Of a stretch of DNA of 64,000 nt, positions 34,351 through 42,304 are shown piece after piece. Origin of the DNA: Bradyrhizobium sp. CER78 (GTDB taxonomy: Bacteria; Pseudomonadota; Alphaproteobacteria; Rhizobiales; Xanthobacteraceae); the NCBI RefSeq assembly GCF_029846235.1, contig NZ_JARVWP010000021.1, positions 62,001 through 126,000 on the forward strand. The letters are read 5' to 3'. The position numbers and the translations under genes were made by a program. The notes beneath the pieces were generated by a model that searched no databases, was not told the DNA's origin, and was given only the letters and a program-made list of their open reading frames with translations. Position 1 is the stretch's first letter. Each line of letters begins with the position of its first letter.

Positions 34351-34968
34351 ATGAAGCTCTATCACTTCGCGCTCTCCGGCCACGCGCACCGCGCGCGCCT
34401 GTTCATCTCCCTGCTCGGAATTCCGCACGAACTGGTCGACGTCGACCTCGGGTCCGCTGCGCAGAAGACGCCGGAATTCCTCGCGCTCAATCCGTTCGGC
34501 CAGGTGCCGGTGCTCGACGATGGCGGCACCATCATTCCCGACTCCAACGCGATCCTGGTCTATCTCGCGACCAAGCTCGGCCGCACCGACTGGCTGCCGC
34601 AGGATGCGAAGGGCGCTGCCGCCGTGCAGCGCTGGCTGTCGGTTGCCGCCGGCGATCTCGCGTTCGGACCCGCCGCGGCGCGACTCGTCACCGTGTTCGG
34701 CGCCAAGTTCAATCCGGAAGACGTGATCGCCCGCGCGCATATGATGCTGAAGCGGCTCGAAGCTCATCTTGCCGATCGCGATTGGCTGGTCGGTGCGCAG
34801 CCGACGATCGCCGATGTGGCGCTCTACAGCTATCTGTCGAGCGCGCCCGAGGGCAACGTCGATCTCTCCGGCTATGCGCGCGTCAACGCGTTCCTGCGCC
34901 GGATCGAGGCATTGCCGGGCTTCGTGCCCTTCGCCAAGACCCCGGTCGGTCTGGCTGCGGCTGCGTGA
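34351..34968 (+). CDS. Glutathione S-transferase family protein
   Basis: A 205-residue GST: thioredoxin-like domain (1-80; MKLYHFALSGHAHRARLF, LALNPFGQVPVLDDGGTIIP, then DSNAILVYLA) and helical domain (QPTIADVALYSYLS). ATG at 34351 follows AGGAACGG; a longer frame from 34291 has no family support. It lies between the Rieske and reductase genes in the same direction, so it is probably part of the same catabolic unit. Confidence 0.9.
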   Translation: MKLYHFALSGHAHRARLFISLLGIPHELVDVDLGSAAQKTPEFLALNPFGQVPVLDDGGTIIPDSNAILVYLATKLGRTDWLPQDAKGAAAVQRWLSVAAGDLAFGPAAARLVTVFGAKFNPEDVIARAHMMLKRLEAHLADRDWLVGAQPTIADVALYSYLSSAPEGNVDLSGYARVNAFLRRIEALPGFVPFAKTPVGLAAAA

Positions 34969-34977
34969 TGTGCTGAT

Positions 34978-35001
34978 CGGGCGTGCCCGCGGGCACGCCC
35001 G
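34978..35001. repeat. Perfect 24-base palindrome between GST and reductase genes
   Basis: CGGGCGTGCCCG is followed immediately by its exact reverse complement CGGGCACGCCCG (34978-35001), with no spacer. It starts 10 bases after the GST stop. It can form a cruciform or a tight RNA stem; no T run follows. Confidence 0.7.
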
Positions 35002-35029
35002 TCCAATCCCGAGAAGGGAGGGCGACGAG

Positions 35030-37105
35030 ATGAGCGACAGGCGAACCAAGAGCAAGCTGTCGGCCTGGCATGCCGGCGAAAGGGCGATGCAGCAGCGGGC
35101 CGGCGTCGCCGAGAAGATGGAGGCCGTCGGCCAGCGCGCGGTGCGCGACTTCATGCCCGACCAGCATCGCGACTTCTTCGCGCAGATTCCCTTCATCGTG
35201 GTCGGCAGCGTCGACGGCAGCGGCGACGCATGGGCCTCATTGCTGGCCGGCCGGCCCGGCTTCATCTCATCGCCGACACCGCGCAGTCTCGAGATCGATG
35301 CGCGGCCCGACGTCAGCGATCCCGTCAGCGACGGCATGCGCGAGGACGACGCCATCGCATTGCTGGGCATAGAATTGCACACGCGGCGCCGCAACCGTGC
35401 CAACGGGCTGCTCCGCGCATCGTCGGGCAAGGCGCTCAGCTTCGAGCTCGATCAGAGCTTTGGCAACTGCCCGCAGTACATCCAGCTCCGCGACTTCGCC
35501 TTCGTGCGCGAGCCGGATCAGCCGTTCAGCGGAGCGATCGAGACGAGCACGACGCTCGATCAGGGCGCGCGCGAGATGATCGCGGCGGCGGACACGTTCT
35601 TCGTGGCGTCCTATGCCGAGCGCGAGGACCGCCGTCAGGTCGACGTGTCGCATCGCGGCGGCAGAGCGGGCTTCGTTCGCGTCGCCGCCGACGGCACGCT
35701 GACGATCCCGGATTTCGCCGGCAATCTGTTCTTCAACACGCTCGGCAACATCCTGATCAACGGCAAGGCCGGGCTGGCGTTTGTCGATTTCGAAACCGGC
35801 GACATGCTGCAACTGACCGGTGACGCCGAGGTGATCCTGGACTCGCCGGAGATCGCGGCGTTTCAGGGCGCCGAACGGCTCTGGAGCTTTCGCGCCCGTC
35901 GCGTGGTGCGCAGGCGCGGCGCGCTGCCGCTGCGCTGGGCGTTCCGGGCCGAGGGCTGGTCGCCGAATGCGCTGATGACCAGCGACTGGACGCAGGCCGC
36001 AGATCGCATTCGGGCAACCAAGCTTGCGACGCAGTGGCGTCCGTTCAAGGTCACCAAGATCGTTGACGAGAGCCGCTCGATCCGCTCGTTTCATCTGCTG
36101 CCGGATGACGGCGCGGGGCGGCTGCCGCACCGGGCGGGACAGCACCTGCCGATCCGCATCGCGCTCCCCGGCGCCGACAAGCCGATCATTCGCACCTACA
36201 CGCTGTCGGTCGCGCCGTCGGATGGCATGTATCGCATCAGCGTGAAGCGTGACGGCGCGGTGTCGCAGCATCTGCATGGCCACATCCGTGTCGGCGACAT
36301 CATCGAGGCGCGTGCGCCGGGCGGCGGCTTCACCATCGATGCGCGCGAGAAGCGGCCCGCAGTGCTGCTCGCCGGTGGTGTCGGCATCACGCCGCTGCTC
36401 GCGATGCTGCGCCATGTGGTTTATGAGGGGCTGCGTACCCGCGGCATCCGGCCGACCTTCCTGCTCCAGGCCGCGCGTACGAAGGCGGACCGCGCGTTCG
36501 GCGACGAATTGCAGCAACTGGCTGAGGCCGCAGGCGGCGCAGTCCGGATCATTCGCGTGCTGAGTGACGTCGCTGGCGCCGAGCAGGGCACCGACTACGA
36601 CGCCTCGGGACGGATCGACATGGCGCTGCTGTCGCGCGTCCTGCCGTTCAACGACTACGATTTCTATCTGTGCGGCCCGCCGCAGTTCACCCAATCGCTC
36701 TATGATGCCCTGCGCGGCTACAACATTGCCGATAACAGGATTCACGCCGAAGCCTTCGGGCCATCGTCGCTGGCGAGGAAGCCCGACGCCGTCAGCGCGG
36801 CGCCGCCGCGCCGGCCGCCCGCGACCGCGCCGGTCCCGGTCGCTTTCACCGTGTCCCTGAAGGAAGCGCGCTGGACGCCGGAATCCGGCACGTTGCTCGA
36901 GTTGGCCGAAGCGCGCGGCCTCAGTCCTGTGTTCAGTTGCCGGGAAGGCAATTGCGGAAGCTGCCGAACCAGATTGCAGGCGGGGTCTGTCACTTATGTG
37001 AAGGAGCCGACCGCCGAGGTGGCTGATGACGAGGTCCTGATCTGCTGCGCCGTGCCGGCAAAGCCGGAGGCGGAAGGCGACGACCGGATCCAGCTTGATC
37101 TCTGA
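35030..37105 (+). CDS. Three-domain flavoprotein: PNPOx-like / ferredoxin reductase / 2Fe-2S ferredoxin fusion
   Basis: A 691-residue fusion. Residues 1 to about 320 are a pyridoxamine-phosphate-oxidase-like FMN-binding split barrel (PFIVVGSVDGSGDAWASLLA; FAGNLFFNTLGNILINGKAG). Next comes a ferredoxin-NADP reductase-like FAD/NAD module (about 330-590; RTYTLSV for FAD, LLAGGVGITPLLAML for NAD(P)). The C-terminal plant-type [2Fe-2S] domain (about 610-691) has CREGNCGSCRTRL plus a late Cys (LICCAV). Start at 35030 after AGGGAGGGC. It would pass electrons from NAD(P)H to a partner such as the Rieske protein or an oxygenase. Confidence 0.9.
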   Translation: MSDRRTKSKLSAWHAGERAMQQRAGVAEKMEAVGQRAVRDFMPDQHRDFFAQIPFIVVGSVDGSGDAWASLLAGRPGFISSPTPRSLEIDARPDVSDPVSDGMREDDAIALLGIELHTRRRNRANGLLRASSGKALSFELDQSFGNCPQYIQLRDFAFVREPDQPFSGAIETSTTLDQGAREMIAAADTFFVASYAEREDRRQVDVSHRGGRAGFVRVAADGTLTIPDFAGNLFFNTLGNILINGKAGLAFVDFETGDMLQLTGDAEVILDSPEIAAFQGAERLWSFRARRVVRRRGALPLRWAFRAEGWSPNALMTSDWTQAADRIRATKLATQWRPFKVTKIVDESRSIRSFHLLPDDGAGRLPHRAGQHLPIRIALPGADKPIIRTYTLSVAPSDGMYRISVKRDGAVSQHLHGHIRVGDIIEARAPGGGFTIDAREKRPAVLLAGGVGITPLLAMLRHVVYEGLRTRGIRPTFLLQAARTKADRAFGDELQQLAEAAGGAVRIIRVLSDVAGAEQGTDYDASGRIDMALLSRVLPFNDYDFYLCGPPQFTQSLYDALRGYNIADNRIHAEAFGPSSLARKPDAVSAAPPRRPPATAPVPVAFTVSLKEARWTPESGTLLELAEARGLSPVFSCREGNCGSCRTRLQAGSVTYVKEPTAEVADDEVLICCAVPAKPEAEGDDRIQLDL

Positions 37106-37129
37106 TCGCTGAGCCCGTGCGGCGCCTGA

Positions 37130-37486
37130 TCAACCCATGCTGCCGGGCATGAAGCAGCGCGGCCTCGGGTGACCATTCAGGTAATACGGCCAGACCACGG
37201 TGTGGCCGGCGCGATTGGGGCCGGTGACGACGGCCTCGTCGGGAACGTCGACCCACTCGCCCTCGAGGCGCACGCGGTAGTGGCCGTCCTTGGTGTCCCA
37301 ATCGGCGTCGTCGACGCGCGTCGCGTCGGTGCCGTCGCAGCAGGGTCCCTTGCCGCTGTGCAGGCTCTCATACCAGCCGTTGAGTTCGGGATGCTGATGA
37401 TCGTGGGCCCGGGCCGGACCGATCGCCGGCATCGGCAGCAGGACGGTGAGTACAGTAAGCGTCATACGCCAAAACGATCTGTTCAT
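37130..37486 (-). CDS. Small secreted hypothetical protein (118 aa)
   Basis: A 118-residue exported protein: signal peptide to about residue 27 (ending ARA-HDHQ), then HDHQHPELNGWYESL, a CC pair (GKGPCCDGTDATRVDD) and a third Cys near the end (RPRCFMPG). The histidine-rich N-terminus and vicinal cysteines could bind metal. No named domain. Two overlapping AT-rich palindromes 70-90 bases upstream of the start suggest regulated expression. Convergent with the reductase gene. Confidence 0.75.
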   Translation of the reverse strand: MNRSFWRMTLTVLTVLLPMPAIGPARAHDHQHPELNGWYESLHSGKGPCCDGTDATRVDDADWDTKDGHYRVRLEGEWVDVPDEAVVTGPNRAGHTVVWPYYLNGHPRPRCFMPGSMG

Positions 37487-37555
37487 CTGGTTCCCAGTTC
37501 CGGAAGCCCGTGTCTGCCAATCCGGAAATGGTCACAGAGTTCATTTCATCAATAG

Positions 37556-37575
37556 ATGATATTTATCATATAAAT
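37556..37575. promoter_or_regulatory. Overlapping perfect palindromes upstream of the small secreted protein gene
   Basis: ATGATATTTATCAT (37556-37569, arms ATGATA/TATCAT) overlaps ATTTATCATATAAAT (37561-37575, arms ATTTAT/ATAAAT). They lie between the secreted-protein gene (minus strand, start 37486) and the end of a TetR gene. AT-rich overlapping palindromes of this kind are typical of metal-responsive operators, but no specific regulator is identified. Confidence 0.5.
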
Positions 37576-37626
37576 CACATTCATGAGAGGCACAGCGGGC
37601 GCGGGGGGAACGCAGTGCTGACAAGG

Positions 37627-38202
37627 TCAGGCGAGCAGGCCCATTACCTGCTCGATCACGGCCTTCACCTGCTTCGAATCCGGCGTCTGGTGCGCGAGCG
37701 CCATCAGCCCCGCATGCACCACCATCACCGTGTGCGCGGTGATGTCGGGATCGAAGCCCTTCTTGAACTGCGCGCGGTCGGCGCGCAGCCGCGTGCGCAG
37801 CAGCTCTTCGAGCCGCCGGTTGTAGCGCTCGATGCTCTTGCGGAGCGCGGCCTGATCGAGCGAGCCGTCGGTCGCCGAATTGATCGACAGGCAGCCGCGC
37901 TGTCCCTTCTCACCCGAGCAATAGGGGATGAAGCCGGTCAGCCACTGCCTGATCGCCTCGCGGGCCGGCCCCGGCTGCGCCAGGGTGCGCTCGGCCCAGC
38001 CGAGGATGCCGTCGTGATAGCGGTCCAGCACGCGCAGGAACAGGGCGTGCTTGTCGCCGAACGCCGCGTAAAGGCTCGGCTTCGCGATCCCGCTCGCGGC
38101 CGTGATCTCGTCGAGCGAGGTCGCCTGAAACCCCTTCTGCCAGAATACCTGACGGGCGATTTCCAGGACGTCGTCCGGATCGAAGCTGCGCGGCCTTGCC
38201 AT
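37627..38202 (-). CDS. TetR-family transcriptional regulator
   Basis: A 191-residue TetR protein. Helix-turn-helix: FQATSLDEITAASGIAKPSL followed by YAAFGDKHALFLRVL; residues 60-190 are the ligand domain. It resembles the subgroup that controls divergent oxidoreductases. It is divergent from an alcohol dehydrogenase/enoyl reductase-like gene with a 24-base operator-like repeat between, so it is probably the repressor of that gene and perhaps of itself. Confidence 0.9.
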   Translation of the reverse strand: MARPRSFDPDDVLEIARQVFWQKGFQATSLDEITAASGIAKPSLYAAFGDKHALFLRVLDRYHDGILGWAERTLAQPGPAREAIRQWLTGFIPYCSGEKGQRGCLSINSATDGSLDQAALRKSIERYNRRLEELLRTRLRADRAQFKKGFDPDITAHTVMVVHAGLMALAHQTPDSKQVKAVIEQVMGLLA

Positions 38203-38284
38203 GGCGCTGTTTTATGTACTCTCGCGTCCGATGTGAAGCCTTCACCTTGCTGTGAAGTAATCTCCAGTCATTGACGCCGCCTTG

Positions 38285-38308
38285 ATTCTGTACCTATAAG
38301 TACAGAAT
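38285..38308. promoter_or_regulatory. Operator candidate for the TetR/reductase pair
   Basis: ATTCTGTAC (38285-38293) and GTACAGAAT (38300-38308) are perfect 9-base arms around CTATAA. The site ends 19 bases before the reductase start codon, so bound repressor would block its transcription start or ribosome loading. A possible second half-site (ATGTACT) lies near 38216 at the tetR start. Confidence 0.65.
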
Positions 38309-38327
38309 AAAATCGGGAGATGATGCC

Positions 38328-39311
38328 ATGAAGGCGGTTCAGGTTGTTGCGTTCGGACGTCCGGCGGAGGTGGTGAAGCTCAACGAGGTGCCTGATGTCG
38401 GCAGCCCCGGGCCGAACGAAGTGGTGGTCGCGGTCGAGGCCGCGCCGATCAACAACTCGGACTTCATGATCATGGCCGGACGCTACGGCTATCTGCCGAC
38501 GCCGCCGGCGACGCTCGGGATCGAGGGCGTCGGGCGCGTCATCGCCGCGGGGGCGCAGGTCAAGAACCTCAGGGAAGGTGACCGCACGCTCGTTCCGTTC
38601 ATGATCCCGACCTGGACCGAACGGCTCAAGTTCGCGCCGTCCTGGCAGCGTCCGTTGCCAGAGACTGCCGACATCCGGCAGCTGTCGATGATCGCGGTCA
38701 ATCCGGCGACCGCTTATCTGCTGCTGACCGATTTCGTCAAAATCCCACGCGGCGGCTGGGTGATCCAGAACGGCGCCAATTCGGCGACGGCGCGCGCGGT
38801 GATCGCCATCGCTAGGTCGCTTGGCCTCAAGACGGTCAACATCGTCCGCCGCGAGGAGGTCGTGAATGAGGTCAAGGCGGTCGGCGGCGATATCGTGCTG
38901 GTCGACGGGCCGGATCTCGCCAAACGCGTCGCCAAGGAGACCGGCAAGGCGCCGATCCAGCTCGCGCTCGACGTCGTCGGCGGCTCGTCGGCCTTGAACC
39001 TGATGAACTGCCTGGCGCCGAAGGGTGTCCTCGTCATTTACAGCGCGATGAGCGGACAGCCGTTCTCCGGCTCGGCCTTGAGCGTGATCTTCAACGAGGT
39101 GTCGGTGCGCGGCTTCTGGCTCGCCCATTGGAGCAAGACCGCAACCGATGACGCGATGGCCACGATGTACGACCATCTCGTGCCGATGGTCGCCTCGGGG
39201 GCGATCAGCGCGCCGGTGGTCGGGTCCTATCGCCTGGAGGATTTTTCGCAGGCGATCGCGCAGGCGTCGGCATTCAAGGGCAAGGTCATCTTCACGCCGA
39301 ACCAGGCCTGA
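38328..39311 (+). CDS. MDR-family NAD(P)H-dependent reductase (enoyl-thioester/quinone reductase-like)
   Basis: A 327-residue medium-chain reductase without the zinc-binding cysteines of alcohol dehydrogenases. It has NNSDFMIMAGRYG and PATLGIEGVGRVIAAG in the catalytic domain and GGWVIQNGANSATARAVIAI in the nucleotide-binding domain. This layout is closest to the 2-enoyl thioester reductase (MECR/Etr1) and quinone reductase groups. Start at 38328 follows GGGAGATG. Probably repressed by the divergent TetR protein through the site at 38285. Confidence 0.88.
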   Translation: MKAVQVVAFGRPAEVVKLNEVPDVGSPGPNEVVVAVEAAPINNSDFMIMAGRYGYLPTPPATLGIEGVGRVIAAGAQVKNLREGDRTLVPFMIPTWTERLKFAPSWQRPLPETADIRQLSMIAVNPATAYLLLTDFVKIPRGGWVIQNGANSATARAVIAIARSLGLKTVNIVRREEVVNEVKAVGGDIVLVDGPDLAKRVAKETGKAPIQLALDVVGGSSALNLMNCLAPKGVLVIYSAMSGQPFSGSALSVIFNEVSVRGFWLAHWSKTATDDAMATMYDHLVPMVASGAISAPVVGSYRLEDFSQAIAQASAFKGKVIFTPNQA

Positions 39312-39317
39312 TCGAAC

Positions 39318-40085
39318 TCACGCGTGCTTGCCCGCGCGTTGCGGCAGGATGAAGACCAGAGCCGCGATCGCTGCGGCGAGAGCAACGGATGCGGTGTAGC
39401 GGCTGAGCGCGAGGCCGCCGTGATCCAGCGGCTTGTCGAGGAAATCGCCGACGGTCGCGCCAAGCGGCCGGGTCAGGACGAACGCGATCCAGAACAGCAC
39501 CGTGTGCGACACCCGGGTCCAGAGATAGGCCGCGGCGACGATGGCGATGCCGGCGGCGAACACGATGGCGCCGCCGCCATAGCCGAGGCCGGTAGAGTCG
39601 GCCATCCAGTCGCCGAGCGCGGTGCCCAGCGTCTGCGAGAACAGGATCGTGATCCAGTAGAAGGTTTCGGCCGCCTTGTTGTCGATCGATGCGATCGAGA
39701 CCGTTCCCATGGTGCGATACCATGCAGCGAGGGATGCAACGAGCAGTGCGGCGAGCAGCGACGAGCCGCCGAGATATCCGATCCCGAGCGAGCGGTCGAC
39801 GAAATCGGCAAAGGTCGTGCCGACCGTCGTGGTCGTGATGATGACAGTCCAGTAGAGCAGCGGATGAAAGCGCCTTGCCGCCATCTGTGCTGAGACGGCA
39901 GCAACGAAGATGACCGCGAAGATCGCGGTGCCGACGAGATAGCCGAGATTCATCGACATCGTGACCGCGTCGCCGCCGGTCTCGCCGAGCGTCGTGGCGA
40001 GAATCTTGATGATCCAGAAGCCGAGCGTGACGGCGGGAACCTTGCCCGCGCGGTCCTCGGTGGCGTTGTCGAGCAGCATATCCAT
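39318..40085 (-). CDS. Four-repeat membrane protein (COG4705-like), copy 1
   Basis: A 255-residue membrane protein with about eight helices and no assigned function. A nine-residue motif recurs four times at near-regular spacing: TTLGETGGD (31-39), TTVGTTFAD (86-94), QTLGTALGD (151-159) and RPLGATVGD (206-214). Each follows a hydrophobic segment ending in aromatic residues (e.g. FWIIKI, FYWITIL). Each repeat ends with a buried-type Asp, which suggests a four-fold pseudo-symmetric transporter or channel. A paralogue lies 540 bp away, with a two-component system beyond it. Confidence 0.8.
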   Translation of the reverse strand: MDMLLDNATEDRAGKVPAVTLGFWIIKILATTLGETGGDAVTMSMNLGYLVGTAIFAVIFVAAVSAQMAARRFHPLLYWTVIITTTTVGTTFADFVDRSLGIGYLGGSSLLAALLVASLAAWYRTMGTVSIASIDNKAAETFYWITILFSQTLGTALGDWMADSTGLGYGGGAIVFAAGIAIVAAAYLWTRVSHTVLFWIAFVLTRPLGATVGDFLDKPLDHGGLALSRYTASVALAAAIAALVFILPQRAGKHA

Positions 40086-40172
40086 GGGGTGGTCACTCCA
40101 AGATTCGTCACTTCAAGAGACATCGCCGGCGGACGATACCGCCGGCGGGTGGTCGAATGATGGACGGAGAGA

Positions 40173-40571
40173 TCAGGCCTTCATCGAGTCCATGATCGAG
40201 AGCAATTCGGCGAGCGCCTTCTTGCATTTGGCGGCGTCCGGATTGGTCTCACGCACCGCCTCGAGCGCACGATCGATCGCCTTGTCGACCGTGTGCCAGT
40301 CCGCGGCCGCGCGCGGCTTCAAACCGGCTTCCGCCTCGTCCCATTTGGTCTCGAGATCCTTGATCCGCGTCTTGGCGCCGGCGAGGTCATTCTTGTCGAC
40401 CATTTCAGCGACGTCGGCAGCGATGCTGCGGAACGGCGCGAGATCGCCGAGTTTGGATGCGGCCGCTTGCGCGCGCGGCAGCAGGGTCAGGCCTCCGCTC
40501 GCATGCGGGAATGGTGAAGTCACCACGAGAGCGTGGATTGCGGCAAGTGCGAGTATCGTTCTGTTCATCAT
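40173..40571 (-). CDS. Secreted helical hypothetical protein (132 aa)
   Basis: A 132-residue exported protein: signal peptide and hydrophobic region to about residue 36 (AQA-AAS), followed by a charged, mostly helical domain (DVAEMVDKNDLAGAKTRIKD, LETKWDEAEAGLKPRAAADW) with one cysteine. It lies between the two four-repeat membrane protein genes on the same strand and so is probably a periplasmic partner in the same operon. No named domain. Confidence 0.75.
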   Translation of the reverse strand: MMNRTILALAAIHALVVTSPFPHASGGLTLLPRAQAAASKLGDLAPFRSIAADVAEMVDKNDLAGAKTRIKDLETKWDEAEAGLKPRAAADWHTVDKAIDRALEAVRETNPDAAKCKKALAELLSIMDSMKA

Positions 40572-40622
40572 GGTTCTCCTGTTGGGGGGGCTTCGGCCGG
40601 CGTCCTCTTGGACGCGACCTAT

Positions 40623-41408
40623 TCATGCGCCGGGCGATGCTTCGGGGTTTTGTTCGCTGCCGCCTTCGAACGACAGCCAGCCGACCAGCGCGATGATCAC
40701 TGCGAGGAAGGCGAGGCTGGTGTAGATCGTGCCGAAGCCGAGGCCGCCATAGTCGCGGGATTGCGACAGCATGTCGCTGAACGAGGCGCCGAGCGGCCGG
40801 GTCAGGATGTAGGCAATCCAGAACGCCAGCACCTCGTTGGCGCCGAGCGCGTAGGCCGCAGTGACGCCTGCGATCAGCGCCATGAACACCAGGACGCCGA
40901 CGTTGAAGCCGAGGCCCAGCGCTTCGGTGGCAAGATCGCCCGCCGCCGTGCCGAGCGCGAATGTGAAGAGGATCGCGGCCCAGTAGAACAATTCGCGCCG
41001 CGTGGTCACGATGCTGTGGATCGACAGCGTCCGCTCGAGCGCGAACCAGATTGCGAAGGTCGCGGCCAGCGCGATCGCAAAGACGGCCGTGCTGACGTAG
41101 AGGCTGATCTCGAGCTTGTCGGTCAGCACATCGGTGATCTGAGTGCCGACGATGCTGACCAGCACGACCGTCAGCCAATAGATCCATGGCACGTAACGGT
41201 CCCTTCGCAGCTGGAGAGCCAGCACGGCCGCAAGCAGCCCGGCCATGATCAGGCCGGTCACGCTTGTTCCGAGGCCGACATGGACGGCGAGATAGTCGGC
41301 GCCGGTCTCGCCGACCGTGGTCGACATGATCTTGATCAGCCAGAAGACGAGGGTGACTTCGGGCACCTTGTTCAGCATGCTGCGGCCGAGGCGTCGGGTA
41401 ACCTGCAC
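40623..41408 (-). CDS. Four-repeat membrane protein (COG4705-like), copy 2
   Basis: A 261-residue paralogue of the 39318 gene. Its four motif copies are TTVGETGAD (30-38), SIVGTQITD (85-93), FALGTAAGD (150-158) and RPLGASFSD (204-212); the Gly and final Asp are kept in all. It is the first gene of a three-gene minus-strand set (this, secreted helical protein, copy 1). Divergent from a response regulator, with tandem CTAAG boxes facing both ways, so it is likely a target of that two-component system. Confidence 0.8.
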   Translation of the reverse strand: MQVTRRLGRSMLNKVPEVTLVFWLIKIMSTTVGETGADYLAVHVGLGTSVTGLIMAGLLAAVLALQLRRDRYVPWIYWLTVVLVSIVGTQITDVLTDKLEISLYVSTAVFAIALAATFAIWFALERTLSIHSIVTTRRELFYWAAILFTFALGTAAGDLATEALGLGFNVGVLVFMALIAGVTAAYALGANEVLAFWIAYILTRPLGASFSDMLSQSRDYGGLGFGTIYTSLAFLAVIIALVGWLSFEGGSEQNPEASPGA

Positions 41409-41476
41409 GGTGGTGAACTCCGCTGTGAGATCGCCGGCGGTTCCGCCGGGTTCGACACGGAGCGTGCCCTGCGAGA

Positions 41477-41492
41477 CTTAGCTCCGGCTTAG
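41477..41492 (-). promoter_or_regulatory. Tandem response-regulator box facing the membrane-protein genes
   Basis: On the minus strand CTAAG-N6-CTAAG (CTTAG at 41477-41481 and 41488-41492 on the plus strand), an 11-base period. This is the geometry of OmpR/PhoB-type direct repeats. It lies 69 bases upstream of the copy-2 start codon (41408) and mirrors the site at 41529. Confidence 0.65.
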
Positions 41493-41528
41493 CCGGGCTG
41501 AGTGGCCGCCACGCAGGCGCCGGAAGCC

Positions 41529-41544
41529 CTAAGTTCCGGCTAAG
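41529..41544 (+). promoter_or_regulatory. Tandem response-regulator box facing the two-component genes
   Basis: CTAAG at 41529-41533 and again at 41540-41544, an 11-base period with TTCCGG between. Same half-site, period and near-identical spacer as the minus-strand site at 41477, but pointing toward the response regulator gene (start 41642). This suggests autoregulation. Confidence 0.65.
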
Positions 41545-41641
41545 TCGAAGCTGATATGATCGCGCTTGTGTCGCGCGTTGAGCGATGCGACGCAGTTTCG
41601 CCGGGTCACCCCCGGTGTGGATCGGGATGGATTGCCAGGCG

Positions 41642-42304
41642 ATGCGTGTGCTCTTGGTCGAAGACGACAGGATGATCGGCGCCGCCGTCGTCGAGGCGTT
41701 GCGGGATGCCGCCTATGCCGTCGACTGGGTGCGCGATGGCGATCTCGCCATCGAGGCCAGCCGCAGCGAGACCTACGACATCGCGCTGCTCGATCTCGGA
41801 CTGCCATTGACCGATGGCCTCGACGTCCTCAAGGCGATCCGCGCGACCTCCATGCGCCTTCCCGTCATCATTCTCACCGCGCGCGACGCGCTGAACGATC
41901 GCATCCAGGGGCTCGATCTCGGCGCCGACGACTACCTGGTCAAGCCGTTCGAGATCGCGGAATTGCTGGCGCGCATGCGGGCGGTGCTGCGGCGCGAGGG
42001 CAGCGGGGCGCCGCCGGTGCTGACCAACGGCGAGCTTCACCTCGACCCGGCGACGCGGGAAGCGGACTTCTGCGGCGAAAAAGCCGTGCTCAGCGCGCGC
42101 GAGTTCGCTCTGCTTCAGGCGCTGTTGAATCGCCCGGGAACGATCCTGTCCCGCGCCGAGCTTGAGCGCCAGATCTATGGCTGGAGCGAGGAGGTCGAGA
42201 GCAACGCCGTCGAATTCCTGATCCACGCGGTGCGCAGAAAGCTCGGCGCCGGCGCGATCAGGAACGTGCGCGGCGTCGGATGGATGGTGGATCGTTCGAG
42301 ATGA
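41642..42304 (+). CDS. OmpR/PhoB-family response regulator
   Basis: A 220-residue response regulator: receiver domain (1-118; acidic pair E7-D8-D9, phosphorylation site D51 in IALLDLGLPL, Lys in YLVKPFE) and an OmpR-type winged helix (125-220; LSAREFALLQALLNRPG, VEFLIHAVRRKLGAGAIRNV). I chose the ATG at 41642, where the receiver begins; 41585 would add 19 residues without homology. It overlaps the kinase gene by 4 bases. Expected to bind the CTAAG boxes upstream. Confidence 0.93.
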   Translation: MRVLLVEDDRMIGAAVVEALRDAAYAVDWVRDGDLAIEASRSETYDIALLDLGLPLTDGLDVLKAIRATSMRLPVIILTARDALNDRIQGLDLGADDYLVKPFEIAELLARMRAVLRREGSGAPPVLTNGELHLDPATREADFCGEKAVLSAREFALLQALLNRPGTILSRAELERQIYGWSEEVESNAVEFLIHAVRRKLGAGAIRNVRGVGWMVDRSR

